Shown here: positions 9,504 to 19,779 of the stretch, piece by piece | Layout: each line of letters opens with the position of its first letter | Position numbering within the stretch: the stretch's first letter is position 1 | Assembly: GCA_015075545.1 (NCBI GenBank) | Contig: JABTUC010000004.1 | Coordinates: 310,001 to 374,000, forward strand | Reading direction: 5' to 3' | From: Ideonella sp. | GTDB lineage: Bacteria > Pseudomonadota > Gammaproteobacteria > Burkholderiales > Burkholderiaceae_C | DNA: 64,000 bases | Program-made: the position numbers and the translations under genes | Notes under the pieces: generated by a model | What the model saw: the letters and a program-made list of their open reading frames with translations, nothing else | Databases searched by the model: none | What the model was told of the DNA's origin: nothing

Positions 9504-10493
9504 GTGACACGACCCACCGACCGCCGCACCCGGCCCGGCAAGCTGGCCGACCCGCAGGCCAAGCCGAAGCGCGCCTCGGAGCCCGAGGCGCCGCCGCTGT
9601 CGATCACCTTGCGCGACCTCGAGGTCCCGCAAGCGCCCGTGGCACCCAGCAAACCGGCCAGCGAGGAATTCATCGTCTCCGACCCCGAGGCACGGCGCGC
9701 GCCCTGGCTCGGCGACCCCGAGGCCGAACGCGCGGCGCAGCGCGCGGCACGGCGCGCGCAAGTGCGCAAGGACCGGCTGCGCGACGTGGGGCAGGAAACC
9801 ACGGCGGGCGACCTCGACGCAGCGCCCGCGGCGGCGCCCAGTCCATCGCCGCGACCAGCACCGAGCGCAATTCCCCTGCCGACGCTGACCGATGAACTGC
9901 CGCCGATCCCGGCCGCACCGCCTGCTGAACGCAACGACTCGCCGGTCCAGACGCCGCCCGACATGACGCCACAGGCCGCACCTTCGATGCCGCCCGGCGT
10001 GCAGCCGGCGGCAGCAGCGACGGCCGGTGCCGCGCCGGCAGCCGAGGCTGCCCCCACACCGACGGCGGCACCGCCCGCGGTGGCCAAGCCGGCGGCGCCG
10101 GCGATCCTCGTGCTGCGCCCCGCCGGCAACGAACCCGACCCGCTGTACGAGCAGCTCAGGGCGTTCGGCTTCGACGTGCAGGTGCAGTCGCAGCCGCCTG
10201 ACCTGCCGGCGCCGTGGCCGTTCGTCGCGGTGTTCGTCGACCAGGCCTTGCACCCCGTCGACGGCGGCGACGCGATGGACCTGTGCAACGACGTGCGCGA
10301 GCGCAGCCGCTTGCCCGGCGTGCTGAAGCCCGTGCTGGTGCTGGTGGCCGATCAACTGACGCCGACCAACCGGGTGCGCGCGGGGCTCGCCGGCTGCAAC
10401 GAGATCCTGCTCGGCGCGATCACCCGCGGGGCGGTGGCCAAGGTGCTCGACACGCGCGGCATCGCGCTGCCGTCGGACGCGCGGCGCGCGTAA
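9504..10493 (+). CDS. Hypothetical protein: charged/Pro-Ala disordered region plus receiver-like C-terminus
   Basis: A 329-residue protein starting at GTG 9504, just downstream of the amidohydrolase stop. Residues 1-120 are charged and poor in hydrophobics (runs of Arg, Glu and Ala), and residues 110-205 are almost purely Pro, Ala and Ser with Thr, so likely disordered. The last 125 residues look globular, with alternating strands and helices (ILVLRPAG, FVAVFVDQAL, PVLVLVAD, EILLGAITRGAVAKVL), resembling a response-regulator receiver fold. A clear phospho-acceptor Asp with the usual acidic pair is not evident, so it may be a degenerate receiver. The coding frame is supported by strong third-position GC bias. 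Function unknown. Confidence 0.7.
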   Translation: MTRPTDRRTRPGKLADPQAKPKRASEPEAPPLSITLRDLEVPQAPVAPSKPASEEFIVSDPEARRAPWLGDPEAERAAQRAARRAQVRKDRLRDVGQETTAGDLDAAPAAAPSPSPRPAPSAIPLPTLTDELPPIPAAPPAERNDSPVQTPPDMTPQAAPSMPPGVQPAAAATAGAAPAAEAAPTPTAAPPAVAKPAAPAILVLRPAGNEPDPLYEQLRAFGFDVQVQSQPPDLPAPWPFVAVFVDQALHPVDGGDAMDLCNDVRERSRLPGVLKPVLVLVADQLTPTNRVRAGLAGCNEILLGAITRGAVAKVLDTRGIALPSDARRA

Positions 10494-10591
10494 GGCGCGC
10501 GGCGCGACGAGCGCTGCCTGCCCGCCGATGGCGCGATGTCCATCGCGCCGTCTCGCTCTCGACACCCCGGCTACGCTCGCAGGCACGCCGC

Positions 10592-11392
10592 ATGACCACG
10601 CTGCCCGAACGCATCGTCTGCCTGACCGAGGAGCCCACCGAGGTGCTGTATGCGCTGGGCGAGCAGCGGCGCATCGTCGGCATTTCGGGCTTCACGGTGC
10701 GGCCGCGCGAAGCGCGACTCGAGAAGCCCAAGGTCAGCGCCTTCACCAGCGCGAAGATCGAGCGCATCCTCGAGCTGAAGCCCGATCTCGCGATCGGCTT
10801 CTCCGACATCCAGGCCGAGATCGCGGCGGCGCTGGTCAAGGCCGGCGTCGAGGTGTGGATCGCCAACCACCGCTCGGTCGAGCAGATCATGGGCTACGTG
10901 CTGCGGCTGGGCGCGATGGTCGGCGCCGTCGATCGTGCACGCCGGTATGTGGACACACTGCAGGCGCATCTCGATCGTGTGCGCGCCGCCGCGGCGAAGC
11001 TGCCGCGGCGGCCGCGCGTCTACTTCGAGGAGTGGGACGAGCCGGCGATCAGCGCGATCCGCTGGGTGAGCGAGCTGATCGGTATCGCCGGCGGCGACGA
11101 CGTCTTCTCGCAGCGCGCGGCGGCCTCGCTGGCGAAGGATCGCATCGTCGCCGACCCGGCCGAGATCGTGCGCGCCGCACCCGACCTCGTCATCGGCTCG
11201 TGGTGCGGCAAGAAGTTCAGGCCCGAGCGGGTGGCCGCACGCCCGGGCTTCGCCGCCATTGCCGCGGTGCGCGACGGCGAGCTGCACGAGATCAAGTCGC
11301 CGCTGATCCTGCAGCCGGGGCCGGCGGCGCTGACCGACGGGCTCGACGCGCTGCATGCGATCATCCGGCGCTGGGCCGAGCGCCACGCCTGA
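10592..11392 (+). CDS. BtuF-like cobalamin/substrate-binding fold protein without signal peptide
   Basis: A 266-residue protein of the periplasmic-binding-protein (BtuF/FepB-like) fold, usually annotated as cobalamin-binding. Typical features are the opening RIVCLTEEPTEVLYALG, GISGFTVRP, the helix-capping KVSAFTSAKIERILELKPDLAIGF segment, and the C-terminal WCGKKF and LQPGPAALTDGLDAL. No signal peptide is visible at ATG 10592 or any nearby in-frame start, so it is probably cytoplasmic and not a classic transporter component. No permease or ATPase partner is adjacent. It is followed after 11 bases by an oxidoreductase with a strong ribosome binding site, suggesting a two-gene unit. The ligand is unproven. 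Confidence 0.78.
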   Translation: MTTLPERIVCLTEEPTEVLYALGEQRRIVGISGFTVRPREARLEKPKVSAFTSAKIERILELKPDLAIGFSDIQAEIAAALVKAGVEVWIANHRSVEQIMGYVLRLGAMVGAVDRARRYVDTLQAHLDRVRAAAAKLPRRPRVYFEEWDEPAISAIRWVSELIGIAGGDDVFSQRAAASLAKDRIVADPAEIVRAAPDLVIGSWCGKKFRPERVAARPGFAAIAAVRDGELHEIKSPLILQPGPAALTDGLDALHAIIRRWAERHA

Positions 11393-11403
11393 AGGAGATG
11401 ACC

Positions 11404-12393
11404 ATGACGTTCAAAGCCATCCTGCTGTCGCAGACCGACGACAAGAAGACCCGCGCCGAACTGCTCGACCTCGACGAGTCGCGCCTGCCCGATCGCGACG
11501 TGACGGTCGACGTGGCGTACTCGACGCTCAACTACAAGGACGCGCTGGCCATCACCGGCCGCGGCGCGGTGGTGCGCGCCTGGCCGCTGGTGCCGGGCAT
11601 CGACCTCGCCGGCACGGTGAGCGCGAGCCGCAGCGCCGACTGGAAGGTCGGCGACAAGGTCGTGGTCACCGGCTGGGGCCTGGGCGAGAACCACTGGGGC
11701 GGCCTGGCGCAGAAGGCACGGCTCGACGCCGGCTGGCTGCTGAAGATCCCCGCGCCGTTCGACGCGCGCCACGCCATGGCGATCGCCACTGCGGGCTTCA
11801 CCGCCGCGTTGTGCGTGATGGCGCTGCAGCGCCACGGCTGCAAGCCCGGTGACGGCGAGATCCTCGTCACCGGTGCGGCCGGCGGCGTCGGCTCGATCGC
11901 GGTGGCGCTGCTGGCAGGCCTCGGGCATACGGTGGTCGCCTCCACCGGCCGGCCGCACGAGGCCGACTACCTGAAGCGCCTCGGCGCCGCGCGCATCGTC
12001 GCACGCGCCGAGCTGGCGGCCGCCGGCAAGCCGCTGCAGAAGGAGCTGTGGGCCGGCGTGGTCGACACGGTGGGCAGCCACACGCTGGCCAACGCCTGCG
12101 CGCAGACGCGCTTCTTCGGCGCGGTAGCGGCCTGTGGACTGGCCGGTGGCGGCGACTTCCCGGCCACGGTGATGCCGTTCATCCTGCGCGGCGTCACGCT
12201 GTACGGCATCAACAGCGTGCTGGTGCCCAACGCCGAGCGCGCCAAGGCGTGGGCGCTGATGGCGCAGCACCTCGACGCGAAGAAGCTCGACGCGATGACC
12301 GTCGAGATCGGCCTGAGCGAGGCGATCGCCTACGCGCCGCGGCTGATCGAGGGCCAGGTGCGCGGCCGCACGGTGGTCGACGTGCGGCGGTAG
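11404..12393 (+). CDS. acuI: Acryloyl-CoA reductase / YhdH-type NADPH oxidoreductase
   Basis: A 329-residue medium-chain dehydrogenase/reductase without zinc ligands, of the AcuI/YhdH group that reduces acryloyl-CoA or related enoyl substrates with NADPH. Visible are the N-terminal STLNYKDALAITG, the GROES-like VPGIDLAGTV and the nucleotide-binding loop TGAAGGVGSIAVALLA near residues 160-175. The C-terminal LIEGQVRGRTVVDV matches the family end. ATG 11404 lies 6 bases after the strong Shine-Dalgarno AAGGAG (11392-11397); an in-frame ATG at 11398 overlaps that site and is less likely. The gene follows the BtuF-like gene closely. The physiological substrate may differ from acryloyl-CoA. Confidence 0.87.
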   Translation: MTFKAILLSQTDDKKTRAELLDLDESRLPDRDVTVDVAYSTLNYKDALAITGRGAVVRAWPLVPGIDLAGTVSASRSADWKVGDKVVVTGWGLGENHWGGLAQKARLDAGWLLKIPAPFDARHAMAIATAGFTAALCVMALQRHGCKPGDGEILVTGAAGGVGSIAVALLAGLGHTVVASTGRPHEADYLKRLGAARIVARAELAAAGKPLQKELWAGVVDTVGSHTLANACAQTRFFGAVAACGLAGGGDFPATVMPFILRGVTLYGINSVLVPNAERAKAWALMAQHLDAKKLDAMTVEIGLSEAIAYAPRLIEGQVRGRTVVDVRR

Positions 12394-12456
12394 ATCTCCC
12401 GCCGCGCGCGCGGGGCGTGTAGCGGCCAGACGCGAGGCGCGTCCGCGGCGGTCCCT

Positions 12457-12462
12457 TAGACT
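12457..12462 (+). promoter_or_regulatory. Candidate -10 element of the Mrp operon
   Basis: TAGACT sits 8 bases before the mrpA ATG, which would give a leaderless or nearly leaderless transcript. No convincing -35 is visible at 17 bp, so this is a weak call. The same arrangement is seen before several other genes in the window. Confidence 0.3.
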
Positions 12463-12470
12463 GCCGCCCG

Positions 12471-15364
<2,894 letters not shown>

Positions 15365-15365
<1 letters not shown>

Positions 15366-15709
15366 TGGAAGCCGTGGTGTCGGTGGCGATCGGGGTGCTC
15401 GGCGGCGCCGGCGTCTGGCTGGTGCTGCGGCCGCGCACGTTTCAGGTGCTGATCGGACTGTCGCTGCTGTCGTACGCGGTCAACCTGTTCATCTTCAGCG
15501 TCGGCAGCCTGGCCATCGGCGAGGAGCCGATCGTCAAGCCCGGCCTGGCCGCCGACCTGTCGAACTACACCGACCCGGTGCCGCAGGCGCTGGTGCTGAC
15601 CGCCATCGTGATCGGCTTCGCGACGACGGCGCTGTTCCTGGTGGTGCTGCTCGCGCTGCGCGGCCTGTCGGGCGGCGACCACGTCGACGGTCAGGAGGAG
15701 CTGCCGTGA
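15365..15709 (+). CDS. mrpC: Na+(K+)/H+ antiporter subunit C
   Basis: A 114-residue membrane protein of the NuoK-like MrpC family, with three hydrophobic helices and the family sequences VLIGLSLLSYAVNLFIF and DPVPQALVLTAIVIGFATTA. The start overlaps the mrpA stop by one base. Near the 3' end a strong AGGAGG (15694-15699 region) lies 7-9 bases before a GTG that overlaps its own stop (GTGA at 15706-15709). That looks like the original coupled start for mrpD, but mrpD is now separated from it by a 225-bp tandem repeat. Confidence 0.94.
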
Positions 15710-15930
15710 GCCCCGCCCGGCCGACCGAAGGGGCTCAGCCCCCGCTCGGCGGGGAGGCGCGAAGCGCCAGGGGTGCCGTCATGTGCCCCGCCCGGCCGCC
15801 CGAAGGGGCTCAGCCCCCGCTTGGCGGGGAGGCGCGAAGCGCCAGGGGTGCCGTCATGAGCCCCGCCCGGCCGCCCGAAGGGGCTCAGCCCCCGCTCGGC
15901 GGGGAGGCGCGAAGCGCCAGGGGTGCCTTG
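15706..15930 (+). repeat. Three tandem 75-bp palindromic repeats between mrpC and mrpD
   Basis: Three near-identical 75-bp units begin at about 15706, 15781 and 15856. Each holds two short hairpins (GGGGCTcaGCCCC and GGCGCgaaGCGCC) and ends with AGGGGTGCC just before a start-like codon: GTGAGC, ATGTGC, ATGAGC, then GTGAGC of mrpD. Because 75 is 25 codons, the array is a continuous 75-codon open frame from the GTG overlapping the mrpC stop to a TGA (15931-15933) overlapping the mrpD GTG. Start/stop overlaps are therefore kept on both sides. The units differ at only a few positions, suggesting recent amplification. A real peptide is doubtful. Confidence 0.9.
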
Positions 15931-17576
15931 TGAGCGCCGAGCACCTGGTGGTGGCACCGGTGCTGCTGCCGCTGGGCACCGCGGCGGTGATGCTGATGCT
16001 GCGCGAGGACCGGCGCGTGCTGAAGGGCACGCTCAACCTGGCGTCCACCGCGATCGGTCTGGCCATCGCGCTGCTGCTGCTGCGCTCGGTCGACTCGCAA
16101 GGCCCGGCGGCGTTCGGCGTCTACCTGACCGCCAACTGGCCGGTGCCGTTCGGCATCGTGCTGGTGGCCGACCGGCTGTCGGCGCTGATGGCGGTGCTCA
16201 CCGGCTGCGCCGGCCTGGCCGCGCTGGCCTACGCGCTGCCGCGCTGGCAGCACGCCGGGGTGAGCTTCCATGCGCTGTTCCAGTTGCAGTTGATGGGCCT
16301 GTACGGCGCCTTCCTCACCGCCGACCTGTTCAACCTGTTCGTGTTCTTCGAGGTGCTGCTGGCGGCCAGCTACGGCCTGCTGCTGCACGGCGGCGGCATC
16401 GCGCGCGTGCGCGCCGGGCTGCACTACATCGCGATCAACCTGGCCGCGTCGCTGCTGTTCCTGATCGGCGTGGCGGTGATCTACGGGGTCACCGGCACGC
16501 TGAACATGGCCGACATCGCACGCACGCTGCCGCTGATCCCCGCCGGTGATCGCGGCCTGCTGCACGCCGGGGCCGCGATCCTGGGCATCGCCTTCCTCGT
16601 CAAGGCAGGGCTGTGGCCGCTGAATTTCTGGCTGCCGCCGGCGTATGCGGCGGCCAGCGCACCGGCAGCGGCGCTGTTCGCCGTGCTCACCAAGGTCGGC
16701 GTGTACGCGGTGCTGCGCCTGTGGACGCTTTGCTTTCCGGCTGTTGCCGGCACATCGGCCGGCATCTCGTCCGGGTTCGGCGGCAGCGCGCTGGTATGGG
16801 GCGGGCTGGCCACGCTGGCGTTCGGCGCCTTCGGCATGGTGGCCTCGCAGCAGCTCGCGCGGTTGGCGAGCTTCAGCGTGATCGCCTCGTCGGGCACGCT
16901 GGTCGCGGCCATCGGCTTCGAAGACTCCGCGCTCACCGGCGGCGCCCTGTTCTACCTGGCCAGCTCGACGCTGGCCGCGTGCGCGCTGTTCCTGCTGGTG
17001 GAGCTGCTCGAGCGCAGCCGCCAGGTCGATCTCGGGCCGACAGAGATCGACCACGGCGACGCGCTGCCGGCGTTCATCGGCGGCGAGCCGCCACCAGGCA
17101 GCAACCTCGACGACGACGAGCAGGTGCTGGCCGGCCGCGCGATCCCCGCCGCGCTGGCGTTTCTCGGCGTGGCCTTCACGCTGTGCGCGATGACGATCGC
17201 CGGCATGCCGCCGCTGGCGGGCTTCGTCGCCAAGCTCGCGATGCTGAGCGCGCTGCTCGATCTGCGCGGCGGCCACGCCGGCTGGATGCTGTTCGCGCTG
17301 CTGATCGTCAGCGGGCTGCTGGCGGCGATCGCGCTGATGCGCGTGGGCATCACCCACTTCTGGACCGGCGGCGAGCGCCCCGCGCCGCGCCTGCGCGTGG
17401 CCGAGACGGTGCCGGTGGCGGGGCTGCTCGCGCTGGTGCTGCTGCTGGTGACGCGCGGCGATGCGGTGCTCGCCTACACGCACGCCACCGCGCAGACGCT
17501 GCACACGCCCGAGCGCTACATCGAGGCGGTGATGGGCGCGCAACCGCGGCTGCGCAAGCCGGAGGGTTCGCGATGA
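15930..17576 (+). CDS. mrpD: Na+(K+)/H+ antiporter subunit D
   Basis: A 548-residue polytopic membrane protein of the NuoM/N-like MrpD family, one of the two proton-channel subunits. Recognisable parts are FNLFVFFEVLLAASYGLLLHG, LVKAGLWPLNFWLPPAYAAASAPAAAL near residues 215-245, and SFSVIASSGTLVAAIGF. GTG 15930 is taken as the start because it gives the family-like N-terminus (SAEHLVVAPVLLPLG). The same frame stays open back through the repeat to 15783, so an Arg-rich extension is possible but improbable. A weak Shine-Dalgarno (AGGGG) supplied by the last repeat unit precedes it. The stop overlaps the mrpE start by four bases (ATGA). Confidence 0.94.
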   Translation: MSAEHLVVAPVLLPLGTAAVMLMLREDRRVLKGTLNLASTAIGLAIALLLLRSVDSQGPAAFGVYLTANWPVPFGIVLVADRLSALMAVLTGCAGLAALAYALPRWQHAGVSFHALFQLQLMGLYGAFLTADLFNLFVFFEVLLAASYGLLLHGGGIARVRAGLHYIAINLAASLLFLIGVAVIYGVTGTLNMADIARTLPLIPAGDRGLLHAGAAILGIAFLVKAGLWPLNFWLPPAYAAASAPAAALFAVLTKVGVYAVLRLWTLCFPAVAGTSAGISSGFGGSALVWGGLATLAFGAFGMVASQQLARLASFSVIASSGTLVAAIGFEDSALTGGALFYLASSTLAACALFLLVELLERSRQVDLGPTEIDHGDALPAFIGGEPPPGSNLDDDEQVLAGRAIPAALAFLGVAFTLCAMTIAGMPPLAGFVAKLAMLSALLDLRGGHAGWMLFALLIVSGLLAAIALMRVGITHFWTGGERPAPRLRVAETVPVAGLLALVLLLVTRGDAVLAYTHATAQTLHTPERYIEAVMGAQPRLRKPEGSR

Positions 17577-18061
17577 AGCGGTGGCTTCCTTCGCCGTGGC
17601 TGTCGCTCGCGCTGCTCGGCGGCTGGCTGCTGCTGCACGACGGGCTCGACGCGGCCCAGTGGTTGCTGGGGGCCGCGCTGGCGCTGGCGCTGCCGCTGCT
17701 GATGGCGCCGCTGCGGCCCGCGACGGGGCCGCTGCGCCACTGGGGCACGCTGACGCGGCTGGTGCTGCGCGTCGGCCGCGACGTGGTGCGCTCGGGGATC
17801 GAGGTGGCGCTGGGCGTGCTCGCGTTGTCGCGCCGGCCGCTGCGCCCCGGCTTCGCCCGCGTGCCGCTCGAGCTGCGCGAGGCGCACAGCCTGGCGGCGC
17901 TGGCGATGATCGTCACGGTGGTTCCGGGCACCGTGTGGTGCGAACTGGCGCCCGATCGCAGCGTGCTGTTGCTGCACGTGTTCGATCTGCCCGACGAGGC
18001 GGCCTTCCTGGCGCACTTCAAGGCCGCCTACGAACTCCCGCTGAAGGAGGTCTTCGAATGA
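17573..18061 (+). CDS. mrpE: Na+(K+)/H+ antiporter subunit E
   Basis: A 162-residue membrane protein of the MrpE family. Hydrophobic helices lie at the N-terminus (PWLSLALLGGWLLLHDGLDAAQW), followed by the conserved ANSI/TVVPGTV-like loop, here SLAALAMIVTVVPGTVWCEL, and a soluble C-terminal end with VFDLPDEAAFLAHFKAAYE. ATGA overlaps link it to mrpD upstream and mrpF downstream, implying coupled translation of the subunits. Its role is structural support of the antiporter complex in the inner membrane. Confidence 0.94.
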   Translation: MKRWLPSPWLSLALLGGWLLLHDGLDAAQWLLGAALALALPLLMAPLRPATGPLRHWGTLTRLVLRVGRDVVRSGIEVALGVLALSRRPLRPGFARVPLELREAHSLAALAMIVTVVPGTVWCELAPDRSVLLLHVFDLPDEAAFLAHFKAAYELPLKEVFE

Positions 18062-18336
18062 CTTCGTTGCTGTCGGCTGCCGTCACCGCCACGCTGCTGA
18101 TGTATGCGCTGGCGATGGCGCTCGCGCTGGTGCGCCTGCTGCGCGGCCCGAGCGCGCAGGACCGCGTGCTGGCGCTGGATTTCACCTACGTACTCGGCAT
18201 GTTGCTGATGCTGGTGCTGGCGATCCGCTACGACAGCCCGATGTACTTCGAAGGCGCGCTGCTGATGGCGCTGTTCGGCTTCGTCGGCTCGATGGCGCTG
18301 GCCAAGTTCCTGCTGCGCGGCGAGGTGATCGAGTGA
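18058..18336 (+). CDS. mrpF: Na+(K+)/H+ antiporter subunit F
   Basis: A 92-residue membrane protein of the MrpF family, with three helices and the conserved LVRLLRGPSAQDRVLALD segment near residues 25-45. It overlaps mrpE by four bases (ATGA) and mrpG by four bases (GTGA), as is usual in this operon. Confidence 0.93.
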   Translation: MTSLLSAAVTATLLMYALAMALALVRLLRGPSAQDRVLALDFTYVLGMLLMLVLAIRYDSPMYFEGALLMALFGFVGSMALAKFLLRGEVIE

Positions 18337-18695
18337 GCGCCGCATCGACCGCGCTGCCGTGGGCCGAGGCGCTGATCGCGCTGTTGCTGCTGGGCAGCGG
18401 GGTGCTCGCGCTGACGGCGGCGACGGGGCTGCTGCGGCTGCCCGACTTCTTCGTCCGCATGCATGCGCCGGCGCTCGCCTCCACGCTGGCGGCCTGGGCG
18501 GTGACGCTGGCCTCGATCGTGCACTTCAGCGGCCGTGGCAGCGGCCTCGTGCTGCACCCGTGGCTGGTCATCATCGTGCTGTCGATCACCGCGCCGGTGA
18601 CCACCATCGTGCTGGCGCGCGCGGCACTGTTCCGCCGACGCCAGGCCGGCGACGCGCTGCCGCCGCCGCTGGGCGCGAGCGACGAGCAGCGCTGA
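18333..18695 (+). CDS. mrpG: Na+(K+)/H+ antiporter subunit G
   Basis: A 120-residue MrpG-family membrane protein and the last gene of the antiporter operon. The conserved sequence GLLRLPDFFVRMHAPALASTLA lies near residues 33-55, with helices on either side and a short polar tail. GTG start, overlapping the mrpF stop. A universal stress protein gene follows after 87 bases. Confidence 0.93.
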   Translation: MSAASTALPWAEALIALLLLGSGVLALTAATGLLRLPDFFVRMHAPALASTLAAWAVTLASIVHFSGRGSGLVLHPWLVIIVLSITAPVTTIVLARAALFRRRQAGDALPPPLGASDEQR

Positions 18696-18782
18696 AGCCG
18701 CGCCACGACGCGCACTTGCCGCGAACCGGCACTACCATCGGGCTCGCCCCACCCACTCGCCGAGCCGGGAGATCCGATTCCG

Positions 18783-19679
18783 ATGGAGCCGCTGCGATCG
18801 ATCGTTGCCGCCACCGACCTGTCGGCACCGTCGCGCCATGCCGCCGACCGTGCCATGCAGTTGGCACAGGGCAGCGATGCTGCCGTCCACCTGGTGCACG
18901 TGCTGGGCAGCAGTGCGCTCGACGACCTGAAGCGCTGGCTCGGCGCCGCTGCCGATGCGCTGCCCGCACCCGACGACGAGGCGCGCCAGCGCCTGCACGA
19001 GCAGGCCAGCGAACTGGCCCTGCGCCACGGCAGCGCCGTGAACGAGCATCTGGTGGCTGGCCACCCTGTGGACGCGCTGACGCGTCAAGCCGAGCAACTG
19101 CAGGCCGACCTGCTGGTCACCGGCACGCGCGGCGCGGGCTTTCTGCGCGGCGTCGTGATCGGCTCCACCGCCGAGCGCCTCGCCCGGCGCTCGCAGCGGC
19201 CGGTGTTGATGGTGCGGCAGGTGGCGCACGAACCGTATCGCCACGTGCTGGTGCCGGTTGATTTTTCGCCCTGGAGCGCCGCGGCGCTCGACACCGCGGC
19301 ACGCGTGCTGCCGCACGCCACGCTGCTGCTGATGCATGCGGTCGAGCTGCCCTACGAGGGCAAGCTTCGCCTGGCCGGCGTCGACGGCAGCGTGGTCGCG
19401 CGCTACCGCGCGCAGGCGCGCCGCGAGGCGCAGCAGCGGCTGCAGCAGATGGCCGAGCGCTCGGGCGTGCCGTCGCAGCGGCTGCGCACGATCGTCGTCG
19501 AAGGCGGCGATCCGTGGATGCTGATCGCGCAGCAGGAGCAGGAGCACGACTGCGATCTGATCGCCATCGGCAAGCACGGCCGCCACGCGCTGGAGGATCT
19601 GCTGCTGGGCAGCACGACGCGCATGGTGCTGTCCGAATGCAGCGCCGACGTGCTGGTGTCGACCTCGCAGACCGCGTGA
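18783..19679 (+). CDS. Universal stress protein, tandem UspA domains
   Basis: A 298-residue cytoplasmic protein made of two Usp domains. The first covers about residues 1-140 (SIVAATDLSAPSRHAADRAM, then LVTGTRGAGFLRGVVIGSTAERL), the second about 150-298 (HVLVPVDFSPWSAAALDTA, then LIAIGKHGRHALEDLLLGSTTRM). The ATP-binding type G-x2-G-x9-G(S/T) pattern is visible in both halves. It sits between the Mrp operon and a cation ATPase gene, a setting consistent with ion or pH stress. Any direct regulatory link to the transporters is inferred from position only. Confidence 0.88.
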   Translation: MEPLRSIVAATDLSAPSRHAADRAMQLAQGSDAAVHLVHVLGSSALDDLKRWLGAAADALPAPDDEARQRLHEQASELALRHGSAVNEHLVAGHPVDALTRQAEQLQADLLVTGTRGAGFLRGVVIGSTAERLARRSQRPVLMVRQVAHEPYRHVLVPVDFSPWSAAALDTAARVLPHATLLLMHAVELPYEGKLRLAGVDGSVVARYRAQARREAQQRLQQMAERSGVPSQRLRTIVVEGGDPWMLIAQQEQEHDCDLIAIGKHGRHALEDLLLGSTTRMVLSECSADVLVSTSQTA

Positions 19680-19779
19680 TCCGGGTGGCCATCGCGCGGC
19701 CACGGGCGACACGCAGCGACGGATCTCCGCCGCCGGCGGGCGCCGCGATCGCTGCCCACGCGGACCGCGGTCGCCCGCG

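Noticed and set aside
15706-15933. A 75-residue open frame across the mrpC-mrpD repeats as a real protein
   Set aside because: It is three repeats of a palindromic DNA unit, with low-complexity Pro/Arg/Gly/Ala content, and all explanatory features belong to the DNA repeat. It is kept as a repeat with possible coupling function.
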